From assembly GCA_020186115.1 (NCBI GenBank), contig WSYJ01000155.1, forward strand, positions 81,267-145,266: DNA of 64,000 bases, given 5' to 3'. Of the stretch, positions 29,090-39,140 are shown piece by piece. Each line of letters begins with the position of its first letter. Within the stretch, counting starts at the first letter, position 1. The DNA comes from Histomonas meleagridis (taxonomy: Eukaryota; Parabasalia; Tritrichomonadida; Dientamoebidae). The notes beneath the pieces were generated by a model, which was given only the letters and a program-made list of their open reading frames with translations, did not search any database and was not told the DNA's origin. The translations under genes and the position numbers were made by a program.

Positions 29090-29746
29090 TTACAATTCTT
29101 TGTTTGGTTCAAATTGCTTTCTGAAGAATTCTGCAGCTTCCCTAATGGTCAGCTTTCCTTTGTAGCATGTAATCTCTTCACCCTTTTTCACATATATTCC
29201 AGGGAAATTCTCAAGCTTGAGCTCATCAAAAAGTTTTTGATCATTTGAAACAAAAAATTTGACATCACTCATTCCTAACTTCTTTTCGATTCCTGCCCAA
29301 ATTTTTGGGATCGTTGGCTTTTCAGTGAACAAAATAGCTGCATTTTCAGAAATAGATTGCGTGTAATTATTACGATCAACAACAATAGCTGTATCTTGTA
29401 AGAAAGCGGACACCCAATTAACAAGTAGACGTGCAAGTTGCATTTCACGATATTCATAAATTGTTCCATTGGTAAAGAATAAAAGTCTTGGTACACCTTC
29501 TGTGTGAAGTTCTTGGCATGCTGTTCTGTTCAAAGAGCAATCAAGTTCTGCCCAGTTAGTTATTCCATCACCAAGTTCAGATGCTTGATTCCAAGTTGGT
29601 AATAATCGAACACAATGTTGGCATGATTCGCTATGCAACATTACAAAATAGCTTTTATTATCATTTGGTGGAAGACCTTCTAAGTGGACGATATTGGGTC
29701 CAAAATTAAAATGAGAAGTAATAAAAACCAAGAAACAAAAGAACAT
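29090..29746 (-). CDS. PDI-like secretory thioredoxin-fold protein
   Basis: 218 residues. Signal peptide MFFCFLVFITSHFNFG, then a thioredoxin domain with active site SESCQHCVRLLPTW (CxxC as CQHC), LDCSLNRTACQELHTEGVPR and a cis-Pro segment GVPRLLFF. A second, CxxC-less thioredoxin-like half follows (FFVSNDQKLFDELKLENFPG). No KDEL-type ER-retention signal at the C-terminus (FEPNKEL; the last four are NKEL, which is close to KDEL). It likely assists disulphide formation in the ER. The reading is complete and undisturbed. Confidence 0.8.
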   Translation of the reverse strand: MFFCFLVFITSHFNFGPNIVHLEGLPPNDNKSYFVMLHSESCQHCVRLLPTWNQASELGDGITNWAELDCSLNRTACQELHTEGVPRLLFFTNGTIYEYREMQLARLLVNWVSAFLQDTAIVVDRNNYTQSISENAAILFTEKPTIPKIWAGIEKKLGMSDVKFFVSNDQKLFDELKLENFPGIYVKKGEEITCYKGKLTIREAAEFFRKQFEPNKEL

Positions 29747-30175
29747 TTGGTTGGATTTTCTGAATAACCGTCAACCGAAATTTAATTTCATCCTCGCTTT
29801 TATCTAAAACATTTTTGAATACTTTATTTGGAGTACCCCGTTAGAAAGCGGTTATCAATATTTTAACCTTATCTTTAACTATTAAAATGTAATATTATAT
29901 TCAAGTTTTCTTTTTGAAAAATTCTCGTGTTTTTGAAAGTAATCCTGACGATTTCGAGATATTTCCATTTTAACATTTTGAATTCATTTAGCAGCTTTAT
30001 TGAATAGATTTTACGGTTAGAATTTGAAACGGAAAAAGTGACATTGAACATAAGGTAGTTATCATTTATCAAAACGAGATATTGTTGTTGTTGTACTTTA
30101 ATAAAATTTAGCTTATATCAAAATGCTCATTTCACATGAACATTTTTTGCCAATCAAAAAAAAAAGATGGAATTT
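29747..30175. other. Intergenic, no gene seen
   Basis: 429 bp AT-rich spacer between the PDI-like gene and the last unit of the ankyrin gene, both minus strand. Confidence 0.45.
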
Positions 30176-33012
30176 TTAGAATTTGAATTTAGCGCATATC
30201 AATTTAATTATTTCTTTGTGATTAAATTTCGAAGCTATTAGAAGTGCTGTTTGAAGTTTTTTGAATAATTTCCAAATAATGTTATAAAATTTTATTTTAT
30301 TTAAATGAATTTTAAATAATATAGTTAATTATTTTTAGCATTAACATCAATTTCTTTTTGTTCGACAAGAGCTTTCACAACTTCATAATTACCTTTGAAT
30401 GCTGCTGAATGAAGTGATGTCCAAAATATTATTCATAATTTCCAAATGTTATACAAAAATAAGAAACAATTAAAATAAATATCATAGAAAACAAATTAAT
30501 ATTTTTAGCATTTATATCAATTCCTTTTAGTTCAAGGAGTAACTGAACTACTTCTAAATGGCCATTTAAAGATGCAAGAATAAGTGCTGTATTAAATAAT
30601 TTATATAATTTCCAAACATTATTTTTAAAAATAAAATTATTAAAATAAATATTAATTAAAACATAAAAATATTTTTAGCATTTATATCAATTCCTTTTTG
30701 TTCAAGTAGTAATTCAACGACTTCTAAATAACTATACGAAGATGCTAAAATAAGTGCTGTATAAAATAATTCAAATATTTTCGATATATTATTTTGAAAT
30801 ACTGAAATAATAAAATAATCATGGAATATTTTCTACAAAAACTATTTCTAGCATTAATATTTATTCCTTCTTGTTTAATAAGCAAACCAACTATTTCTGT
30901 ACTACCATTTTCAGATGCATAAATAAGTGCTGATTTCTATATTTTAAGTAATTTCCAAATAATGTTTTTAGATTTTATTTTATTTATATAAAAATTAAGC
31001 AAAAGAAACAAATATCTTGAGTATTAATATCAATCCCATTTTTTTTAAGAAGTGATTTAACGATTTTTGCATGACCCTTTTCTGAAGCACATGTAAGTGC
31101 TGTTTGAAATAATTTGTATAATTTCCTAATATTTTTTAGGAATTTCAAATTATTAAAATAAATATCAAATGAAATAAAAAAATATTTTTGGCATTAATAT
31201 CAATTTCTTTTTGTTTTAAAAGTAATTTAACTATTTCCAAATGACCTTGATAAGATGCAAGAATAAGTGCAGTATTAAATAATTTAAATTTTTTCCAAAT
31301 AGTATTTTGGAATACTGAAAAATTGAAATAAACATGAAACTAAATTTACAAAAATTATTTTTAATATTGACATTAATCTCTGTTTGTTCAAGAAGTAACT
31401 TAACTATTTCTATGTAACCATTTTCAGATGCATAAACAAGCGCAGCTTTTTATAATTTAAATAATTTCCAAATAATATTTTGAAATATCAAATTATTAAA
31501 ATAAATATCAAATAAAACAAATAAATATCTTTAGCATTCATATCAATTCCTTCTTGTTCAAGAAGTAATTTAACTATTTCCAAATGACCTTGATAAGATG
31601 CAAGAATAAGTGCAGTATTAAATAATTTAAATTTTTTCCAAATAAAATTTTGAAAAATAAAATTGTTGATATAGATTTGATTTTAAACATAAAAACACTT
31701 TTAGCATTAATATCAATTTCTTTTTTCTTAATAAGTAATTTAACTATTTTTAAATATCCAAAAAAAGATGCTGTCATAAGTGATGTATTAAACAACTTAA
31801 ATAAATCCCAAATTTTATTTAAAAATGATGTAAAGTTGAAACAAATTTCAAATCAAACTAATAAATATTTTTGTAATTAATATCAATTTTTTTGTGTTCT
31901 AAAATGAACTTAACTAATTCATTATTTCCTGATTCTGTAGAATAAATTAAAATATCTTTTGGAATTGGATTAAATTCAAGAAAATATTTGACAAGAAATA
32001 TGTTTCCAATTTTTGCTGATTCATTAATAATACCATCATTGACTTGCAACCCCTCTTCAAGTAAAAATGAAAAAATTTCATAATTATGATATAAAATACA
32101 AAACTTTCCTAATTCTTCTAAATTATTATTTTTAAAAACTTTGTTTTCATAAAGATATTTAAAGATATTATTTTTATGAAATTGAATTGCTGTTTCATAT
32201 GCATATTCAAATGATGAATGATTTTGTTCACATAAATGAATAATTTCAAGATTTCCACTTGCAACAGCATATTTTCCTGTGTTATTTACATTTGCACCAT
32301 TCGTAAGTAAATATTTAAAACATTTAACTGATCCAAAAAATGCTGCATAATTAATTAATGTTACATTGCTTTCATTAATAAATGAACATCTTTCATAAAG
32401 TGATGGCTCAATTCTTTGATTAAAATCGAAATTTGCTTGTGGTGATATTTCTTGAAGTTTTTCGATTTCATCATTTCGAATTATCTTTGCAATTTCATTT
32501 GGATTAACTCCTTCTTCAATTAATTGCTTATGAAGCTCCCAATTGTTTTTTGAAAGTTCATCATAATTTTCAATAATTGATTCTAAAAATTCAGAATATA
32601 TAAATTTTTTAATTTCTTCTTTCGACATGTAATGTGCAAAATAGAGATTGCTTTTGTTAATTTTTGGCTCAATAAAATGTAGTTCATACATTTTTTCAAG
32701 AAGCCAAAATGACTCATGTGTATTTTTGTTAATGAGGAAAATTGTAATGACATCAATTATTTTCGATTTTATTTTGTTTTTCTCATATTTTTCAATTTCT
32801 TTAATTAAGTTCAAATAAATATTAAAATCATTAATTCGCAAATCAAATATTGTATACAACATTTGGGAAATCATTAAATTAAAAGATAATGAATAATTTT
32901 TTTCATATTTGTTGATGATGGAGTTTCTTAATTGATTAAAATTTAAATCATTTAAATCAAAAAACATTCTATTTATAAGTATGAGTGTTTCCAATTGGTC
33001 TTGATTTGACAT
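30176..33012 (-). CDS. DUF3447/ankyrin-repeat gene split by ten intron-like inserts (gene B)
   Basis: Block 1 (33012-31867, 382 codons) has the DUF3447-type N-terminus and degenerate ankyrin repeats (SKNNWELHKQLIEEGVNPNE, IRNDEIEKLQE, INYAAFFGSVKCFKYLL) and ends KKIDINYKN. Nine ankyrin units of exactly 93 nt (31 codons) follow, at 31697-31789, 31527-31619, 31357-31449, 31184-31276, 31014-31106, 30844-30936, 30671-30763, 30501-30593 and 30331-30423. A final 78-nt unit (30253-30176) ends in TAAAA. Every unit is open in the ankyrin frame (for example NTALILASYQGHLEIVKLLL). Taken together they encode about 690 residues, with 31-residue repeats, or slightly longer if a few insert bases are kept. 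Without removal of the inserts translation stops 3 codons into insert 1. Ankyrin proteins bind partner proteins; the specific role is unknown. Confidence 0.8.
30254..31866 (-). repeat. Ten phased 77/80-nt AT-rich inserts in gene B (intron-like)
   Basis: Inserts in transcription order: 31866-31790, 31696-31620, 31526-31450, 31356-31277 (80), 31183-31107, 31013-30937, 30843-30764 (80), 30670-30594, 30500-30424, 30330-30254; all others are 77 nt. Each begins right after the codon following the IDINAK motif (usually Asn or Asp) and ends right before the X-Thr/Ser-Ala-Leu codons of the next repeat. Most start RTTTAT-like, carry TTTGGA 17 nt from the 3' end, and end near AAATTATTT. Several contain stops in every frame that could connect the flanking units (for example TAA at the end of insert 3 and TAG at the end of insert 6). 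The true processing boundaries may shift by up to about 9 nt. Confidence 0.85.
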
Positions 33013-33145
33013 GTAAAAATGGCTTGAAACTCACTTTTTGACTGCTTTATGTAATTTTTTTGCGGCCATCTATACACTCAAAAGCTCAAGAGTTCAAATG
33101 GCGGTTTCCCACTTTTTATGTGGAGCTCCTTTGGCTTAGGGTTTG

Positions 33146-33904
33146 ATGAGCAAGTTCCAAGCGATCCAAGTAACAGATTTTTCAACGCCCAAACCTGAAA
33201 ACGCCATTAGAGTCTTCTGTTTTTCGGATACGCATGGTCTTCATGCAGACATCCCTCGAGAACATATTGTCCCCGCAGATATTGGAATAATGGTTGGTGA
33301 CTTTACAGGATATGGCAATGTTACTGATGTTGACAGCTTTCGTGATTGGTATCTTCAATTGCCATTTACCCACAAAATTGTCATTGCAGGTAACCATGAG
33401 ATTTCTTTTGATGAGGCCAATCGTGAATCAATCACACCAATGTGGAATGACCGATTTACGGTCCCAGTGGAGACTATCAAATCACATATTTATCATGAAG
33501 GATTGATCTATGCTGAACATTCCACAATTGAACTTATGGGTCTTAAGATCTTCTGTTCACCATACACTCCTTTCTTCTGTAACTGGGCCTTTCCAGTACC
33601 AAGCAATGATGATAAATTTTGGGATGCGATTCCATATGGCACAGATATTATCGCAACGCATGGTCCACCCCGCGGCATCCTTGACATCACAGCAGGCAAT
33701 TTCCCCGTGAATTGTGGAGACCCATTACTCGCGAGACGTGTTTCCCAGGTCAAACCAGCGCTCCACATATTCGGACACATACACGAAACGTACGGAATCA
33801 AAGTTAGTAAAGCGTTTGGAACGACGTTTGCGAATGTTTCTGTTGCAAACTTCCATTATAAAATTGTGAACAAGCCATTTGTATTCGATATGGTTCCTAA
33901 ATAA
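33146..33904 (+). CDS. Calcineurin-like metallophosphoesterase (MPPED/UPF0046 type)
   Basis: 252 residues from ATG 33146; the frame upstream starts at TTG. All metal-binding motifs of the fold are present in order: FSDTHG, GDFTGYGN, GNHEISFDE, THGPPRGILD and FGHIHETYG. Spacing resembles the MPPED1/2 and bacterial YfcE-like group that hydrolyse cyclic nucleotides or phosphodiesters; the substrate cannot be told. No signal peptide, so cytosolic. It lies between the two minus-strand ankyrin genes. The stop reads TAAAT. Confidence 0.88.
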   Translation: MSKFQAIQVTDFSTPKPENAIRVFCFSDTHGLHADIPREHIVPADIGIMVGDFTGYGNVTDVDSFRDWYLQLPFTHKIVIAGNHEISFDEANRESITPMWNDRFTVPVETIKSHIYHEGLIYAEHSTIELMGLKIFCSPYTPFFCNWAFPVPSNDDKFWDAIPYGTDIIATHGPPRGILDITAGNFPVNCGDPLLARRVSQVKPALHIFGHIHETYGIKVSKAFGTTFANVSVANFHYKIVNKPFVFDMVPK

Positions 33905-34035
33905 ATTAAGTAAAATTTTAATACGATTATGCACATCAATTGTTGTAATTGAGAATAAAAAATTTTATCGGTATAAAAAATAATTCATACATTTTAATAT
34001 TAAATTTTATGTAAAAAATTATTAAATCTGTCTGT

Positions 34036-37000
34036 TTATTTAGAACTCATGAATTTTTTAAGCCTTAATAATTGTATTATTTCCGGGTTATCAGTCAAAG
34101 TCGATGCATAATCATAAACAATATTTTCTTGCTTTATAAGTAACTTTATAACATCAATGTAACATCCTTGGCAAGCATATGCAAGAGCAGTTTTAAAAGA
34201 CACAAAAAAAATTCCAAATATAACGTCAAAATATCAATTTTTTCAAATAAACATCAAAAATTAATATCAAATAGTTTTCGCATTTATATCAATATCTTTA
34301 TGATCAAGAAGTAACTGTACCACATTAATAGATCCGTTCCTACATGCTGACATTAGTGCTGTCCAAAATATTTTTTGAAAATTCCAAATATAAATTCAAA
34401 ACATTGAAATTATTAAAGAAACAGCAAATAAAATATTGATATAGTTTTAGCATTAATATCAATTTGTTCTTGTTCAAGAAGTAATTTTACAACTTCTGCA
34501 TCTCCTTTCGAACAAGCAAGCATTAATAATGTAATAAATTGTTGGATTAATCTCCAAATTATTTGATAAGACATAAAATATTTTATTATAATTTTGATAA
34601 GATGAAATAAACATCTCTCTCATTGATATTAATTCCTTTTTGTTGAAGAAGTAATTTAACAATATTAGTATTATTATTTTTACAAGTAATCATAAGTGGC
34701 GAGTTAAATAATTTGAATAATTTCCAAATAATATATGAAAACAGCTTAAAATCAAAATAAATTTTATATAAAATAAATTGATATCATTAACATTCACATC
34801 AATTTCATCTTGTTCAAGAAGTAATTTTATTATTTCTTCATGATTATTTAAACAAGCAATTAAAAGAGGTGTTCTTTTTAATTTAATTAAATTCCAAACA
34901 TTTCTTTTAAACATCAAAATTTTTATATAAATTTTAAATAAAAAATAAAAATATCTTTTTCATTAACATCAATTTTCTTTGTATCCAAAAGTAATTTGAC
35001 AATTTCAGTATAACCATTTGAACATGCAATATTTAGTGGTGTCATAAATAATTTGAAGAAATTCTAAATTATTAAATGAAACATGAATTAATACAATTAT
35101 ACTTTATCTAAAGTAAATTAATATCTTTTAAGTTTAAATCAATTTCTTTATGTGTAAGAAGCAAAGAAACAATTTTTGGTTTATTATTTTCTACTGCAAT
35201 GATTAATGCTGTTTTAAATATATCAAACAAATTCCAAATAGTGAAAACAATCATTAAACTCTTAAAATAAATATTATTCAATAAAAATTAACTTTTTTTT
35301 CATTTATGTTTAAACCATTTTGTTCAAGAAGCAATTTAACAATTTGTGAATGGCCTCTTTTACATTCATTCATGAGTAATGTGGAAAATAATATAAATAA
35401 ATTCCATATAAACCATAAAAAAATCAAAACTTTTAATGAAACATTAGATAAAATGCTAAAACATGTTTATAATTAATATCAATTCCTTTAATTGAAAGTA
35501 ATAATTTAATGGCTTCCGGATTATTGCTGTTTGAAGCAATTTTAAGCAATTTAAAAAATATTAAAAACAAATTCCAAATAAAAAATAGAAACATGTAACA
35601 CATTAAACTAACAACAAATAAAAAGAAAAAATATGTCTTGTATTGATTTCAATATTAGTTTGTTTCAATAATAAATGCATAATCTTTGTATCACCTTTTG
35701 AACAAGCCCACATAAAAGCATCCCAAAAACAAAAAAACAAATTTTAAATATTAAGATAATATATCAAATAAAAATTAAAAACATTAGAAAAATATATAAA
35801 ACATCTTTTATATTAATATCTATATTTTTAGTCGATAGTAATAATTTTGCTATCTCAAAATAACCATTTGAACAAGCCAACATTAGTGGTGTACAAAATA
35901 TTTAAAATAAATTCCAAAAAGTAAATAAAATAAACACCAATTAAATCATTTAAACATTTTTTGCATTATAATCAATATCTCTAAACTTAAAAGTATATTC
36001 AATAACTTCAATATTTCCGGATAAAACAGAATTTAATAAAATATTTTTAGGTAAATTAGAATTCTTTAGTGCATATTTCATTAATATATATATATTACCA
36101 TTCTTTGCAGATTCTTGAACCATCATTTCATTAATGTTTAGTCCTTCATTTTCCAAGAAAAACAATATATCATAATTATCATATTCAACACAAAGTTTCC
36201 CGAGTTCATTTATATCTTTCATTTTGGAAATTTGAAATTCAGAAAGATAAAAAAATATTTCGTTTCGGTGAAACATAATAGCAGTTTCATACGCTTCTTC
36301 AAATGTTGCAGCGTTTTTTGAACATAATTGGATAATTTCATGATTTTGACCTGCAACTGCAAATTTTCCTGTGTTTGTAACAGTTGCTCCATTTTCTAAA
36401 AGAAATTGAAAACATTTAATCGATCCAAAGAATGCTGCATAATCAATTAATGAAATATTAAATTGATTAACAAAAGAATGTCTTTCATATAAAGATGGTT
36501 CAATATTTTGATTCAAATTAAAATTCATTTGTGATGAAATTTCACGAAGTTTTTTAAAATCATCATTTTTAATGATTTGTGCAATTTTAGTTGAATTTGT
36601 TCCTTCATTAACATAAATTTTATGAAGTGCCCAATTATCTTTAGAGAGTTCTTCTATATTTGCTAAAAATTGCTTACTAAAAGGAACGCGTTTTAATTGA
36701 AGAATCTCATCATACTTCATGTGATGTGAAAATAACAAAGATTGTTTTGATTTAAGAAATGTCTCATCAATAAGTTGATTTTCATACATTTTTTCTAGAA
36801 TAAATTTTACTTCTTGTGAATCTATTTTATTAATAAGTTGCAAGAAAATTTTAGTTATCTTTTGATCATAATGAACTGCTTCTCCTTCAATAGATTCCAT
36901 CGCTAATAAATATTTAATAAAAATATTATAATCTTTGTTTTGTGAAATAATTGCTGTATAAACTAATCGGCAAATAGCTAATCTGAATGAATATGGGTGA

Positions 37001-37131
37001 ATTGCATCAAAGTAATTACAAGTTGATTTTGCAGATTCTTCAATGTTATCATCAGTTAATTCGAAAATTATTTTCTGTAATGACCTAAGATTCTTTATAT
37101 AATTGCCTTCAAGATTCTCTTGAGAGTTCAT
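34036..37131 (-). CDS. DUF3447/ankyrin-repeat gene split by eleven intron-like inserts (gene C)
   Basis: I start it at ATG 37131 because TCATTTTG, an initiator match, lies directly upstream; an in-frame ATG at 37158 is the alternative. Block 1 (37131-35956, 392 codons) has the same DUF3447-type layout as gene B (SKDNWALHKIYVNEG, IDYAAFFGSIKCFQFLL) and ends IDYNAKN. Ten ankyrin units of exactly 93 nt follow: 35803-35895, 35633-35725, 35463-35555, 35293-35385, 35123-35215, 34953-35045, 34783-34875, 34613-34705, 34443-34535 and 34273-34365. A 159-nt last unit (34194-34036) ends in LKKFMSSK and TAAAC. None has a stop or frameshift although they differ widely (TPLMLACSNGYFEIAKLLLS, STLLMNECKRGHSQIVKLLL, TALMSACRNGSINVVQLLLD). 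The insert after block 1 has TAA as second codon, so the downstream repeats need insert removal. Confidence 0.8.
34195..35955 (-). repeat. Eleven phased AT-rich inserts in gene C (intron-like)
   Basis: In transcription order: 35955-35896 (60 nt), 35802-35726, 35632-35556, 35462-35386, 35292-35216, 35122-35046, 34952-34876, 34782-34706, 34612-34536, 34442-34366 (all 77 nt) and 34272-34195 (78 nt). They occupy the same place in the ankyrin repeat as in gene B. The 5' base is A or G followed by T in all of them. TTTGGA, or a one-base variant, sits 17 nt from the 3' end in most; the second insert lacks it. Overall sequence is much more diverged than in gene B, yet the length is kept to the base. 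Confidence 0.85.
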
Positions 37132-37132
37132 G

Positions 37133-37140
37133 CAAAATGA
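37133..37140 (-). promoter_or_regulatory. Initiator-like TCATTTTG before gene C
   Basis: TCATTTTG on the minus strand precedes ATG 37131, giving a leader of about 7 nt, typical for trichomonads. It argues that gene C is expressed from this start. Confidence 0.5.
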
Positions 37141-37441
37141 TTTTAAAATTGAATACATTACTTTATATAAATGTCAAATGCAACTTCTTTTTGGAAATTG
37201 AAAAGTTTATATGTGAACTGAAACAATTTACGCTCAGTTTAAACAGGGAATGTTCTCGTTTAAACAAAATAGTTAGCACACATATGAGCACATTCACAAA
37301 GCTTGTTTTTTTTTTTTTTCAAGTAGTGTGTTCGTTTCAGAAATTTAGATTAATTAAAATATATTTTTTTAATTAAAACACATTATACATCAAAAGTTTT
37401 TGAATATAATTATTACATATAATATTAATCCGATAGCATTT

Positions 37442-38302
37442 TTATACAATATTTTTGGAGATCTTAATCCGCTCCTGTTCGCGTAGAATCCATTCCTTTC
37501 CGAGAAATTCTATAAAAAATTGGTGCGTTAAGCATTGTTCAGCGCGTGGTCGTTTGTTTGGGTCCTTATTGAGCATTTGCGAAATCAATGCTCGCAAAGA
37601 AAAAGGATAGTTTTTCCATTCCTTTTCTTGGAAACTAAGCCTTATATTGGCTGCATCTTTTCGCATTTCTTCGATTTTTTTGAGAACAAGTAGTTCTTTC
37701 TTTGTGATAAGATAGAAAAATGTGGCACCTAGAGACCATATATCTGATTCAAGACCGTGCGGCTGAAGAGATAATAACTCTGGAGATGAGTATGTGTAGG
37801 TCATTGCGTGACAACGACATAGATGATCTATTGAATTTAATTTGTTAGCATGCCCAAAATCAATGATCTTTGGTTGAGGATCATCAAAGTCATTGATTTT
37901 AAGAACAATATTACCAGGTTTAATGTCTCCATGGAGAATTGACATAGAATGAAGATATTCAATCCCTTCGAGAGTTCTGAACATAATTTTAGCAATAGCT
38001 AATGGGTTAGATATCTTAATGTCCAAGAGTGAACACCTTGCTCTTGGCATCAAAAGAACTCTGAATTCTTGAAAATCAAAAAAATCAAATAAAGGCATAA
38101 TGTATGGGTGCCTTAAAGAACTCTGTATTGAGCATTCTCTTTCTATTCTTTCTTCTGTCGTGTTTTTGTGATTAATAAGTTTAATTACCATCTTTTGAGA
38201 TGTAAGAGGAGCTTGCACTGCATACACAATAGAGTTTTGTGTCCGATCGATAGGTACCATCAATCGAAAGTGTTTTATACGAGAAGGTGGGTTAGACTGC
38301 AT
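37442..38302 (-). CDS. Protein kinase, Ser/Thr type, atypical glycine loop
   Basis: 286 residues, essentially a bare kinase domain. Lys in VIKLINHK, Glu in the following helix (ERIERECSIQ), catalytic loop LHGDIKPGNIVL (HGD for HRD), DFGHA, SPE for APE, then DIWSLGATFFYL and a final Arg (NKDPNKRP). The glycine-rich loop is degenerate (PIDRTQNSIVYAV), and HGD is tolerated in some active kinases. Trichomonad kinases of this size are many and mostly unassigned. The protein ends ISKNIV with TAAAA. Activity is likely but not certain. Confidence 0.8.
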   Translation of the reverse strand: MQSNPPSRIKHFRLMVPIDRTQNSIVYAVQAPLTSQKMVIKLINHKNTTEERIERECSIQSSLRHPYIMPLFDFFDFQEFRVLLMPRARCSLLDIKISNPLAIAKIMFRTLEGIEYLHSMSILHGDIKPGNIVLKINDFDDPQPKIIDFGHANKLNSIDHLCRCHAMTYTYSSPELLSLQPHGLESDIWSLGATFFYLITKKELLVLKKIEEMRKDAANIRLSFQEKEWKNYPFSLRALISQMLNKDPNKRPRAEQCLTHQFFIEFLGKEWILREQERIKISKNIV

Positions 38303-39140
38303 AAAAATAATTTACAGCGCATTACAGAAAAACAAAATCTTACTTCACAAAATTAAAATAGTAGAAAACTCCTTTGGAGATAGAATCATACTTTTATAAT
38401 TAAAATTTTAAAAGAAATGTTAAACCTAGAATTTGATATAAAATGTAACAAAACTAATTATATATAATAAAAAAGATATCTTTATTCTTTTTATCGATTT
38501 AAATTGTATTTAAACTGGCCATTCAGTATTCAAATTCTATGAAATAAATTTTACGGAAAATTGTTAACCGTAATTATTAAAATGTAAATATCAAGATTAA
38601 TATCTAAAATTTGATTTAATATTTCATTAAATTAAATGTAATAAATTATTGTTTTAATATTAAAACATAAAATATAATTAACATTAATGAAAAATGTTAC
38701 ATGCAAGAATGAAAAAACGATAAAAATTGAATGAAGTTGGTTTTGTGCAAAGGAGGTTACCGATGGAAAATTTCATAAATTTTCGGCAAGGTTAAAAAAA
38801 CCTTATGCATATACTTAAAAATTTCATACACCTTAATGATATAATTTATTCCAATGACTTTGAAAATCTATATTTCATCAATATATAATTTTTTAATGAA
38901 GGTTTTCTACTCAACTGAAATTTGATTTCAACAACTTATTCCTCTTTTCATTTATTCATTGTTAAAGCAAAGTATCTTAGCATATCATCAGATCTGAAGA
39001 TAATAATAAAATTAAGTTTTTCTAAATAGAATTCCATTTAATTATCAAACATTACTTGCAAAAGTTTTTGTGAAGACAAAACTTTTCCTTTGTTCTGTCT
39101 TCTTTTGAAAGAATGACTTATTGCTTATCCTGCTAATAAA
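38303..39140. other. Intergenic, 838 bp, no gene seen
   Basis: Strongly AT-rich spacer between two minus-strand kinase genes; no ORF or repeat of note. Confidence 0.5.

Noticed and set aside
30254-31866. Ankyrin inserts as simple decay or filler
   Set aside because: Decay would not keep lengths at exactly 77 nt over 170-bp periods, nor spare every 93-nt unit in two diverged genes.
30254-35955. Classical trichomonad introns
   Set aside because: No GTAYGT at the left, no ACTAACACACAG at the right, and no consistent GT or AG at any position near the boundaries.
30254-35955. Ciliate-like internal eliminated sequences bounded by TA
   Set aside because: TA dinucleotides near both ends do not give an in-frame product when one copy is kept (8 nt left), and trichomonads have no known dimorphic nuclei. 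Kept only as a remote alternative.
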